This document shows, piece after piece, positions 40,380 to 47,235 of a DNA stretch of 47,235 bases (position 1 is the first letter of the stretch; every line of letters starts with the position of its first letter). This DNA comes from UBA4738 sp002413305 (GTDB taxonomy: Bacteria; Actinomycetota; UBA4738). The notes below the pieces were generated by a model. The model ran no database searches. It was not told where the DNA came from and worked only from the letters and a program-made list of their open reading frames with translations. Both the position numbers and the translations under genes were made by a program. The stretch covers positions 1-47,235 of the forward strand of contig DAIUAM010000023.1 of NCBI GenBank assembly GCA_036847185.1, in the 5' to 3' direction.

Positions 40380-41615
40380 TCAGGCCGAACGGGCCAGCCA
40401 GAGCTGGGGCTCTTCGAGCTCGGGCATCGAGGGCATGGCATCGGGCGACTCCCACATCCGGGCCAGGGTGGACTCGCCCGTGAGTTCCACCACCTTCGTG
40501 CAGAAGCCCCGGGCCAGCGCGTGGATCTCGGGCTTCATCTCCAGCCCGAGCAGACGCTCCACGGCCTGGTCGCCCGGGCGGCCCTCGCGGAACCGGAGGA
40601 GCGCCTCGTCGATCCGCGCGTGGGACGACAGCATGCGGGTGGCGAGGGTTTCGACGACGTGCTCGCCGTAGCCCTCGGCGGCCGCCAGGAACGACTGGAC
40701 CCGTGCCACGCGGAGCCGCTGCTCGGTGGTGGTGGCTTCGCCGAACAGGTTCCCGACGCCCTCGAACGCCTGCGAGAGCGCGTCGGGATTGGAGAGGTCC
40801 AGGTCCTCGAGGCGCCGCTCCAACCCGGACAGGTCGAGCTCGGCGTTCTGCACGAGGTCGGTGACCAGCGAGATGAAGTGTGGCCTGGCCCACGCGCCGG
40901 CGAACTCGAACCGGTGGACGACCTCGTGGATCGCCACCCATTCCCGGAACTCGACCTCCGCCAGGCTCCAATCGCGCTCGAACCGGGTGATGTTCGGGAC
41001 CACGAAGTACAGGGGCCCGCGCGGCCTGGGGACGGCTAGATCGTACTGGCCGAGCACCCGCTGGCCGAGGTACCCGAGCACGGTGCCCACTTGCGCGCCC
41101 ATCAGCAGCGGCACCATGCGACCGAGGAGCGCCTGGATCAGCTCGCCGCCCTGGACGGCCTCCATGCCCGGCATGCTCGCCGGGTCGGGCGGCATCCCGA
41201 GCGCTCCGCCGCCCTGGGCCGAGGCGAGCATCGTGCCGAGGGTCGCGCCGATCGGGTCGAGGATCTCCCGGAGGTCCCGAATATTCGCCTCGACCCACTG
41301 GGCCCGCCGGTACGTCTCGACCCGGGTGATGTCGGACGGGGAGGGCATCCCGGTGAAATCGGCCACGGCCAGTTCCGCCACCCGCACTGCCTCGGTGAGC
41401 CGGGCAAGGTCCTGCGGCGACGGGGGCGGATCCTCCACACCCCACGAGGCCATGGCGATCCCCACCTGCCGGGCCAGTTCCCAGTTGACCGGTCCCGTGC
41501 CGGCCAGGAGGACCCGCTGGATCTCGCGGAAGAGGGGGACGTCGCCCATCACCTGGCCGAGGGGGACCTCGGGCGGCTCCTCGGGGATCTGGGGCAGGTC
41601 GCGTTCGTCGGCCAT
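40380..41615 (-). CDS. DUF2342 zinc-dependent metalloprotease-like protein
   Basis: 411 residues. The zinc motif HEVVH is at residues 230-234, followed by RFEF and a distal helical domain that includes ERRLEDLDLSNPDAL and EGYGEHVVETLA, where the conserved EG-GEH pattern may supply the third ligand. The family is confined largely to actinobacteria. In Mycobacterium the homologue lies next to a PDZ protease and UPF0182, as I recall; here those genes lie 1.5 kb away on the opposite strand. The start is ATG 41615, 8 bases after a TAGAAT -10 element. Confidence 0.9.
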   Translation of the reverse strand: MADERDLPQIPEEPPEVPLGQVMGDVPLFREIQRVLLAGTGPVNWELARQVGIAMASWGVEDPPPSPQDLARLTEAVRVAELAVADFTGMPSPSDITRVETYRRAQWVEANIRDLREILDPIGATLGTMLASAQGGGALGMPPDPASMPGMEAVQGGELIQALLGRMVPLLMGAQVGTVLGYLGQRVLGQYDLAVPRPRGPLYFVVPNITRFERDWSLAEVEFREWVAIHEVVHRFEFAGAWARPHFISLVTDLVQNAELDLSGLERRLEDLDLSNPDALSQAFEGVGNLFGEATTTEQRLRVARVQSFLAAAEGYGEHVVETLATRMLSSHARIDEALLRFREGRPGDQAVERLLGLEMKPEIHALARGFCTKVVELTGESTLARMWESPDAMPSMPELEEPQLWLARSA

Positions 41616-41623
41616 GCCCTTGC

Positions 41624-41686
41624 ATTCTAGGGTGAGCCGTCCGAACCGCTCCATCGAACCATCCCCGGCGGGCTCGCCGATACTAT
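41624..41686. promoter_or_regulatory. Divergent leaderless promoters for the metalloprotease and moaE
   Basis: On the minus strand TAGAAT (41624-41629) precedes the metalloprotease ATG by 8 bases. On the plus strand TACTAT (41681-41686) precedes the moaE ATG by 6 bases. The plus element has the same hexamer and spacing as lhr. Confidence 0.6.
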
Positions 41687-41692
41687 TGGGCC

Positions 41693-42118
41693 ATGCGAGA
41701 AGGACTTCTGGTCCGCCTGACCGCGGACCCCCTGGATCCGACGGAGGCGCTGGCCTTCGCGGCGGATCCCAGCGCCGGTGGGACGGTCCTGTTCAGCGGC
41801 ACCGTCCGTGACCATTCGACCGCCGGCGAGGTCACGCGCCTGGAGTACGAGGCGTGGGACGAACGCGCCCTGCAGGGCTTGGAAGCGATCGGTGAGGAGC
41901 TCTTCGGATCGTGGCCCGTTCGGAAGGTAGCCATCCTGCATCGCGTCGGGCGGCTCGAGATCGGCGAGATCTCGGTGCTGGTGTGCTGCTCGGCGCCCCA
42001 CCGGGCCGAGGCGTTCGAGGCGGCCCGGCACGGGATCGAACGCCTCAAGCGCGACGTGCCGATCTGGAAGAAGGAGTCGCTCGCGTCGGGGGAATCGGAG
42101 TGGGTGATGGGCTCGTGA
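41693..42118 (+). CDS. moaE: Molybdopterin synthase catalytic subunit MoaE
   Basis: Large subunit of molybdopterin synthase, 141 residues, which transfers sulfur from MoaD to cyclic pyranopterin monophosphate. Family markers are GTVLFSGTVRDHSTAGEV, LEYEAWDERAL, HRVGRLEIGE and the catalytic-lysine segment RLKRDVPIWKKE. No moaD, moaA or moaC is adjacent. The gene appears leaderless. Its TGA overlaps the GTG of mreB (GTGA), an unexpected partner. Confidence 0.93.
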   Translation: MREGLLVRLTADPLDPTEALAFAADPSAGGTVLFSGTVRDHSTAGEVTRLEYEAWDERALQGLEAIGEELFGSWPVRKVAILHRVGRLEIGEISVLVCCSAPHRAEAFEAARHGIERLKRDVPIWKKESLASGESEWVMGS

Positions 42119-43134
42119 CCCGGGCGCGCGACCTAGCCGTCGACCTCGGGACGGCCAACACCCGCGTGGTTCGCCACGGGGACGGGATCGTGTACGACGA
42201 ACCCACGGTGGTCGCGGTGAACACGCGGACGGGCGACGTCCTGGCGGTCGGGGGGAAGGCCCGAGCCCTCATGCAGGAGGCGCCGCCCCACGTGGCGGTC
42301 ACCCGGCCGATGGAACGGGGCGTGATCACCGACTACGAGCTGGCTGAGCAGATGATCCGGCTGGTGTTTCGAACACTCGGCGTCAGCCGTCTGTTCAAGC
42401 CCCGGGTCCTGGTGTGCGTGCCGTCATCGCTGACCCCGGTCGAACGCCGTGCCGTCGAGGAGGCCGTCACGTCGGCGGGCGGGCGTTCGGTCTCGCTGGT
42501 GGACGAACCGCTCGCCGCGGCCATCGGGGCAGGGCTGCCTGTCCAGGACGCCCGCGGAAGCATGATCGTCGACATCGGCGGGAGCACGTCCGAGATGGCC
42601 ATGGTGGCCCTCGGCGGGGTGGTCACCACCATGGCCATCCCGGTGGGCGGGTTCGACATGGACGAGGCCATCCAGCGGCACATCCGCAAGCGGTACGGGG
42701 TGGCGGTGGGAGACCGTGTGGCAGAGCGGGTGAAGATCGAACTGGGGTCGGCGTATCCGGCGGCGGATGCCCGGCCGATGGAGGTGCACGGCCGGGAGCT
42801 GGCCAGCGCCATGCCAACGACCGTGCTGGTCACGCCGGAGGAGGTTCGTGAGGTGCTCACCGCGACGGTGGAACACATCGCCCAGACCACGCGGGACTGC
42901 CTCTCCGAGAGCCCGCCGGAGCTCGCGCACGATGTCCTGGAGACGGGCCTGTTCCTGACCGGCGGGGGAGCTCTCCTCCGGGGCCTGGACATGCGGCTGG
43001 CCCAGGAGTGCGAAGTGCCGGTCCACCTGACGGAGCTGCCCATGGCCACGGTGGCGATCGGGGCGGGCCGCCTGCTCGACTACCTCCCCGCCTATCGCGG
43101 TTCCCAGATCCGCCCGGCCTCGGCGCATAGATGA
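42115..43134 (+). CDS. mreB: MreB-type actin homologue
   Basis: Bacterial actin of 339 residues, close to full length. Phosphate 1 motif DLAVDLGTANTRV, the EPTVVAV strand, the connect 1 region (SLVDEPLAAAIGAGLP), phosphate 2 (MIVDIGGSTSEMA) and the adenosine motif (GLFLTGGGALLRGLD) are intact, so it should polymerise. The MreB-family membrane loop is not obvious. No mreC, mreD or rodA is nearby. It overlaps moaE upstream and the protease gene downstream (ATGA), so three genes form one coupled unit. Confidence 0.92.
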   Translation: MTRARDLAVDLGTANTRVVRHGDGIVYDEPTVVAVNTRTGDVLAVGGKARALMQEAPPHVAVTRPMERGVITDYELAEQMIRLVFRTLGVSRLFKPRVLVCVPSSLTPVERRAVEEAVTSAGGRSVSLVDEPLAAAIGAGLPVQDARGSMIVDIGGSTSEMAMVALGGVVTTMAIPVGGFDMDEAIQRHIRKRYGVAVGDRVAERVKIELGSAYPAADARPMEVHGRELASAMPTTVLVTPEEVREVLTATVEHIAQTTRDCLSESPPELAHDVLETGLFLTGGGALLRGLDMRLAQECEVPVHLTELPMATVAIGAGRLLDYLPAYRGSQIRPASAHR

Positions 43135-44207
43135 CCGGTCCCGACGGGCTTCCCCCGGCGCGCCCGGTCGAGGACGCGCCGGCAACGTACGGCCGGTCGT
43201 CCCGCCGGTGGTGGCGTCGGTCGGTCTTCCTGGTGCCTGTGGTCTTCCTACTGGCCGTGCCGGCGTTCATCCGCATCCCCTACTTCGTGGTCTCGCCGGG
43301 ACCGGCCGAGAACGTCATCCCGCTGATCAGCGTGCGAGGGCAACAGACGTACCGGCCGAAGGGCGGCCTGCTGCTGACATCGGTCTATGAATCGACGGGC
43401 CGCGTCACGGTCTACCAGGCTCTGAAGGGATGGCTGGATCCCTCGGAAGCGGTGGTGCCCGAGCGCGACATCCTCGCCCCCGGCCAGACCGTCAAGCAGG
43501 GCGAGCTGGTGGCGAAGTCGCAGATGGACGAGAGCATCTACAACGCCGCACTGGTGGCGCTCACGAAGTACACGGGCTACCCGAAGAGCCACGGACCGGG
43601 CGTGTTCGTGGTGAGCGTGATCGCGGGCTACCCGGCCGACGGCAAGCTGGTCGCCGAGGACGTGATCCTGGCGGTGAACGAGCAGAGGGTGGACTCGCCC
43701 GAAGCGCTCGGGCAGGCGATCCAGGCGAACGGGGCCGGTACGCCTTTGGGACTCACCGTGCAGCGCATGGTCGAGGTGGACGGCACGCTGCAGCGGCGGA
43801 CCAGCCGGGTGACGGTCACGCCGACGATCCCCAAGAATTCGAACCGGGCGCAGATCGGGGTGGAGGCCATCACGAACTTCCCGGTTCCCCTGTACATCAA
43901 CAACGAGGGGATCGGAGGGCCATCGGCCGGGCTGATGTGGACCCTGGGGCTGATCGACTGGCTGACCCCCGGAGACCTGACCCGGGGCCGGCTCATCGCC
44001 GGGACGGGGACGATCCTGCCCGACGGGACGGTCGGGCCGATCGGTGGGATCCAGCAGAAGGTGGTCGGCGCCGAATACGCCCACGCGGTGGTGTTCTTCG
44101 CCCCGGTCAGCGAGGCGGCCGGCGCGAGGGCGGTGGCCCACGGCATCACGATCGTGCCGGTTCGAACCTACCTCGACGCGCTCCGCTATCTCCAGGGCCA
44201 CACGTGA
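43131..44207 (+). CDS. Membrane-anchored PDZ and Lon-like (S16) protease
   Basis: 358 residues of the YlbL type. An N-terminal membrane helix (about 30-50) is followed by an extracytoplasmic region, a PDZ domain (about 140-230; VFVVSVIAGYPADGKLVAED) and a Lon protease domain (about 235-358). The catalytic Ser is in GIGGPSAGLMW and the Lys in GGIQQKVVGAE. The family cleaves membrane or envelope proteins and in some bacteria acts in cell-division control. Its ATG overlaps the mreB stop, so it may process cell-envelope partners of MreB, although that is inference. Confidence 0.93.
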   Translation: MTGPDGLPPARPVEDAPATYGRSSRRWWRRSVFLVPVVFLLAVPAFIRIPYFVVSPGPAENVIPLISVRGQQTYRPKGGLLLTSVYESTGRVTVYQALKGWLDPSEAVVPERDILAPGQTVKQGELVAKSQMDESIYNAALVALTKYTGYPKSHGPGVFVVSVIAGYPADGKLVAEDVILAVNEQRVDSPEALGQAIQANGAGTPLGLTVQRMVEVDGTLQRRTSRVTVTPTIPKNSNRAQIGVEAITNFPVPLYINNEGIGGPSAGLMWTLGLIDWLTPGDLTRGRLIAGTGTILPDGTVGPIGGIQQKVVGAEYAHAVVFFAPVSEAAGARAVAHGITIVPVRTYLDALRYLQGHT

Positions 44208-44246
44208 CGTAGATCCGAAGCGGCCCCTGAACCGCGCGCCATCGGG

Positions 44247-44252
44247 TACGCT
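44247..44252 (+). promoter_or_regulatory. -10 element of the UPF0182 gene
   Basis: TACGCT gives a transcription start near 44259, so the whole tandem duplication at 44266-44319 falls in the leader and start region of the UPF0182 mRNA. The same hexamer precedes the luciferase-like gene. Confidence 0.5.
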
Positions 44253-44265
44253 TGGCGCTTCCGAG

Positions 44266-44319
44266 GGAGGAGTGACGAAGGGTTGGCCAGTCGGAGGAGT
44301 GACGAAGGGTTGGCCAGTC
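44266..44319 (+). repeat. Perfect 27-bp tandem duplication over the UPF0182 translation start
   Basis: Two identical 27-base units (44266-44292 and 44293-44319) each begin with GGAGG and end GGCCAGTC. Each contains a TTG 12 bases after its GGAGG, in the same frame. The gene thus has two equivalent Shine-Dalgarno/start sets. The frame also runs from GTG 44272 as a 17-codon ORF ending TGA at 44325, which overlaps a third in-frame TTG at 44322. Confidence 0.85.
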
Positions 44320-47129
44320 GATTGAGAGCCCGGCGACGCTGGATCCTCGGTGCCGTCGCCGCGATCTTCGTCCTCTTGGTGCTGCTCTCGGCGCTGTCGG
44401 GCTTCTACGTCGACCTGCTGTGGTTCCGAGAGGTCCACTTCGCCGGCGTCTTCTGGAAGGTCATCTGGTCGAAGATCCTGCTCGGGGTCATCTTCGGCGT
44501 GCTGTTCTTCGTCCTGCTGCTGGCCAACCTGGTCATCGCCCGGAGGCTCACGCCGAAGTTCCGGCCGTTCTCGCCGGAGCAGGAGCTGATGGACCGGTAC
44601 CGGGCCGCGTTCGAACCCTACGCCCGGTGGCTGATCCCGGGGATCGCCGCGGTGATCGCCATCTTCGTGGGGCTGGCGGCCAGCGCCCAGTGGCAGACGT
44701 TCTTGCTCTACCGGTCGGTGGGAAGCGTCAGCTTCCACACGCTCGACCCGGTCTTCCACCGGGACCCGGCCTTCTACATCTTCCGGCTTCCGTTCCTGAA
44801 GTTCGTCCAGGGGTGGTTCTTCTCCGCCCTGGTGGGGGTCCTGGTGATCGTCGGGGTGGCCCACTACCTGTCCGGCGGCATCCGCGTGCAGACGGCGGGG
44901 GAGAAGGTCACCCCGCAGGTCAAGGCGCACCTCTCGGTGCTGCTGGGGCTGATCGTCCTGGTCAAAGCGTGGGGTTACTACCTCGGCAAGTTCAACCTGC
45001 TGTACTCGCCGCGCGGGGTGGTGACCGGGGCGTCGTACACGGACATCCATGCCGAACTCCCCGCCTTGAAGCTGCTGGTGATCATCGCCATCATCTGCGC
45101 GGCCCTGTTCCTGGCGAACATCCGGCTCCGCGGCTGGATCCTGCCCGTCCTCGGCATCGGCCTGCTGATGCTGACCTCCATCGTGGCCGGCGCGATCGTC
45201 CCCGCCGTGGTGCAGAAGTTCAAGGTCTCGCCCCAGGAGTTCCAGAAGGAACAGCCCTACATCGCCTACAACATCTCGAACACGCGCCAAGCGTTCGGGT
45301 TGGACAAGGTGAAGCTGACCACGCAGTCGACCGTGGCCGACGCGGCAACGACCGCCCAGGTCCAGGCGAACGACCCGACCATCAGCAACATCCGGCTGTG
45401 GAGCCCGGACATCATCCGCCAGACCTTCGACAACCTGCAGCGGTTCCAGCAGTACTACGAGTTCTCCGACGTCGACGTCGACCGCTATCCCATCGACGGC
45501 GTCACCCACCTGGTCATGCTGTCGGCCCGCGAGGTCCGGCAGAGCCAGATCCCGGGCGGCGGCGCCACGTGGCAGAACGTGCACCTGTTCTACACGCACG
45601 GGTACGCCGCGGTGGCCAGCCCGGTGAACACGGTGACCTCGGAAGGGCTGCCGGTGTTCGTCCTCCAGGACATCCCGCCCGCGGCCCACCCCGGGATCAC
45701 GCTCTCGGCCGACAAGGGCGCGCAGGTCTACTACCAGGAGAGGGCGGACGTCCCGTACGTGGTCGTGGACACGAAGATGCGCGAGCTGAACTACCCGACC
45801 TCAAGCGGCCAGACCCTCAACACGACCCGGTACCAGGGTGCGGGCGGGATCCCGATCGGCGGGTTCTTCCGGCGGTTGGTGTTCGCCTACCGGTACCGGG
45901 ACTTCAACCTGCTGATCTCGGGCCTGATCGACAAGGACAGCCGGATCATGATCAACCGGGATATCCGGACCCGGATCTCGAAGGCCGCCCCGTTCCTCCT
46001 GTACGACCAGGACCCGTACGCCGCGATCGTCGGCGGGCGGCTCGTCTACGTGCAAGATGCGTACACCACCACCGATCTGTACCCGTACTCCCAGCGCGTG
46101 GATCTGGGGAACGCGACGAACGGCGACCTCCACGGCCAGATCAACTACATCCGAAACTCCGTGAAGGTCGTGGTCGACGCCTACGACGGGAGCCTTTCGT
46201 TCTACGTGGTCGATCCGAAGGACCCGCTGATCCAGGTGTGGGAGCGGGCGTTCCCGACGCTGTTCGCCAAGTCGGCCCCGCCGCTCGAGCTGCAGCAGCA
46301 CTTCCGCTACCCCGAGGACATGATGCTGGTCCAGTCGGCGCAGTTCGCGAACTACCACGTGACGGACCCGCAGACGTTCTACGGCAAGGAGAAGTTCTGG
46401 GCGCTCCCGAACGACCCCAACCCAACCGCTTCGCAGGGCGCCTTGCTGCGTCCCTACTACGTCCTGCTGAAACTCCCAGGCGACAGCCAGGAGCAGTTCG
46501 TCCTGTTCGAACCGTTCACCCCGTTCAACCGCCCGAACATGGTCGCGTACATGGCGGGACTCTCAGACCCCGGGAGGTATCCGGGGTTAGAGGCGGTGCA
46601 GTTCCCCGGGGGCCAGAACGTGGACGGACCGCAACAGGTCTTCTCCCGGATCAACCAGGACCCGACGTGGTCGCAGCAGCGCTCGCTGCTCGGGCAGGGA
46701 GGGTCGTCGGTGGCGTTCGGGAACCTGCTGGTCATCCCGGTCGACAATGCGTTCATCTACGTCCAGCCGGTGTTCGTGATCTCGACGCAGGCGAACGGCG
46801 CGATCCCCGAGCTGAAGCGGGTGCTGGTGGTGAACGGCAGCACCGTCGCGCTGGGCACGTCGTTGCAGGACGCCCTGGCTTCGGCCTTCGGGACGGGGTC
46901 CACCACCCAGCCACCGCCGACCGGCCAGCCGCCGCCATCCACCGACGTGGCGAAGCTCCTGCAGCAGGCGCTGCAGCACTTCCAGACGGCCGAGGCCGAC
47001 CTCCGGGCTGGGAACCTGGCGGGGTACCAGACGGAGATCAACGCCGCGCAGGCGCTCATCGCGCAGGCGAACCAGCTGTCGGGCGGAGCGACACCCTCGC
47101 CCTCGCCGTCTCCGTCGTCATCTGGCTGA
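44310..47129 (+). CDS. UPF0182 family large membrane protein
   Basis: About 939 residues from TTG 44310, or 948 from TTG 44283 (the extra nine residues arise from the duplication). Seven hydrophobic segments occupy the first 300 residues (WILGAVAAIFVLLVLLSALS, then WSKILLGVIFGVLFFVLLLA and others). A large extracytoplasmic domain of about 550 residues follows (DVDVDRYPIDGVTHLVMLSA, FHYPEDMM-like RYPEDMMLVQSAQF). A Pro/Thr linker leads to a short coiled coil and a Pro-Ser tail. The function is unknown. In Mycobacterium it neighbours the same PDZ protease, so the two may form an envelope complex. Confidence 0.92.
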   Translation: MASRLRARRRWILGAVAAIFVLLVLLSALSGFYVDLLWFREVHFAGVFWKVIWSKILLGVIFGVLFFVLLLANLVIARRLTPKFRPFSPEQELMDRYRAAFEPYARWLIPGIAAVIAIFVGLAASAQWQTFLLYRSVGSVSFHTLDPVFHRDPAFYIFRLPFLKFVQGWFFSALVGVLVIVGVAHYLSGGIRVQTAGEKVTPQVKAHLSVLLGLIVLVKAWGYYLGKFNLLYSPRGVVTGASYTDIHAELPALKLLVIIAIICAALFLANIRLRGWILPVLGIGLLMLTSIVAGAIVPAVVQKFKVSPQEFQKEQPYIAYNISNTRQAFGLDKVKLTTQSTVADAATTAQVQANDPTISNIRLWSPDIIRQTFDNLQRFQQYYEFSDVDVDRYPIDGVTHLVMLSAREVRQSQIPGGGATWQNVHLFYTHGYAAVASPVNTVTSEGLPVFVLQDIPPAAHPGITLSADKGAQVYYQERADVPYVVVDTKMRELNYPTSSGQTLNTTRYQGAGGIPIGGFFRRLVFAYRYRDFNLLISGLIDKDSRIMINRDIRTRISKAAPFLLYDQDPYAAIVGGRLVYVQDAYTTTDLYPYSQRVDLGNATNGDLHGQINYIRNSVKVVVDAYDGSLSFYVVDPKDPLIQVWERAFPTLFAKSAPPLELQQHFRYPEDMMLVQSAQFANYHVTDPQTFYGKEKFWALPNDPNPTASQGALLRPYYVLLKLPGDSQEQFVLFEPFTPFNRPNMVAYMAGLSDPGRYPGLEAVQFPGGQNVDGPQQVFSRINQDPTWSQQRSLLGQGGSSVAFGNLLVIPVDNAFIYVQPVFVISTQANGAIPELKRVLVVNGSTVALGTSLQDALASAFGTGSTTQPPPTGQPPPSTDVAKLLQQALQHFQTAEADLRAGNLAGYQTEINAAQALIAQANQLSGGATPSPSPSPSSSG

Positions 47130-47154
47130 CCTGCGTCGGGCTGCCGGGTCCGGT

Positions 47155-47183
47155 TTGGTGCATCGGCGGGGCGCTGGTAGCAT
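47155..47183 (+). promoter_or_regulatory. Promoter of the initiator tRNA gene
   Basis: TTGGTG (47155-47160) and TAGCAT (47178-47183) are separated by exactly 17 bases and end 5 bases before the mature tRNA. This is the best -35/-10 pair in the window. Confidence 0.6.
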
Positions 47184-47188
47184 CGGTC

Positions 47189-47235
47189 TGCGGGGTGGAG
47201 CAGTCCGGTAGCTCGCTGGGCTCATAACCCAGAGG
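47189..47235 (+). tRNA. Initiator tRNA-fMet(CAT), truncated by the window end
   Basis: The first 47 bases of a tRNA. Acceptor strand TGCGGGG with an unpaired first base, TGGAGCAG D-arm, then the anticodon stem GGG/CCC (47218-47220 with 47228-47230) around loop CTCATAA with anticodon CAT at 47223-47225. Three consecutive G-C pairs in that stem are the hallmark of initiator tRNA. The T-arm and 3' acceptor strand lie beyond the window. Confidence 0.92.

Noticed and set aside
43248..45689. 813-codon minus-strand ORF opposite the PDZ protease and UPF0182
   Set aside because: Asp/Arg/Gln-rich shadow frame; the opposite strand carries membrane segments and catalytic motifs.
44420..47227. 935-codon plus-strand ORF in another frame of UPF0182
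   Set aside because: Gly/Arg/Pro-rich shadow with no membrane segments; the true frame has seven of them.
1..47235. Genomic island, prophage or transposon
   Set aside because: No integrase, transposase, phage gene, attachment repeat or compositional break was seen; the tRNA at the right end has no integrase next to it within the window.

Overview
The window is gene-dense, very GC-rich DNA that looks chromosomal. It comes from an actinobacterium, most likely a deep-branching or uncultured member of Actinomycetota. The evidence is a UPF0182 membrane protein, a DUF2342-type zinc metalloprotease, an Rv2578c-type radical SAM protein, a DUF5319-like protein, a Pol-PE-Lig ordered LigD with Ku, a luciferase-like (F420-type) oxidoreductase, heavy use of GTG/TTG starts, and many genes whose TANNNT -10 element lies 5-9 nt before the start codon (leaderless or near-leaderless transcription). 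I see no insertion sequence, prophage, integrase or CRISPR array.

Layout. 1-707 has no convincing large gene: two palindromes, a promoter-like stretch and one tiny hydrophobic ORF. 708-2134(-) is a NarL/DesK-type sensor kinase broken by a one-base frameshift. 2315-7622(+) is Lhr helicase followed by a Nei-type glycosylase. 7567-12084(-) holds tldD-tldE, a UbiE/MenG-type methyltransferase and an AlkA-like glycosylase. 12228-14216(+) is a luciferase-like oxidoreductase (apparently starting at ATC) with a short-chain dehydrogenase. RmuC follows (14404-15420), then a second, also frameshifted, HisKA sensor kinase (15442-16964, -). 17104-18446 is a PIG-L deacetylase coupled to a DUF5319-like zinc-ribbon protein. 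18506-22067 is the divergent ligD/ku pair for non-homologous end joining, followed by PII and GlnD (nitrogen signalling), a DUF72 protein, an alpha/beta hydrolase, a small zinc-binding protein and a radical SAM gene with a perfect actinobacterial LexA box.

27873-30168 holds a HicB/HTH regulator coupled to a histidine phosphatase, an SCP2 domain protein, a PaaI thioesterase and a small helical protein. 30195-39534 reads as a nucleoside/deoxyribose salvage region. upp diverges from deoC through overlapping -10 elements. deoC is followed by an aldehyde dehydrogenase, a coupled dehydrogenase-like protein without the catalytic half, and a BMP-family ABC importer (lipoprotein, hairpin, double ATPase, two permeases). 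The chemistry fits together: uptake of nucleosides, cleavage of deoxyribose-5-phosphate to acetaldehyde plus glyceraldehyde-3-phosphate, oxidation of acetaldehyde, and rescue of uracil to UMP.

39548-47129 holds a split-barrel-like unknown protein, the DUF2342 metalloprotease, moaE, mreB, a PDZ-Lon (S16) membrane protease and UPF0182. Metalloprotease, PDZ protease and UPF0182 are also neighbours in Mycobacterium, as I recall; here moaE-mreB sits inside that block. The window ends inside an initiator tRNA-fMet gene. The most interesting points are the LexA-controlled radical SAM gene, the catalytically empty aldehyde dehydrogenase partner, the 27-bp tandem duplication over the UPF0182 start, the ATC start, the moaE-mreB coupling, and two one-base-broken sensor kinases.
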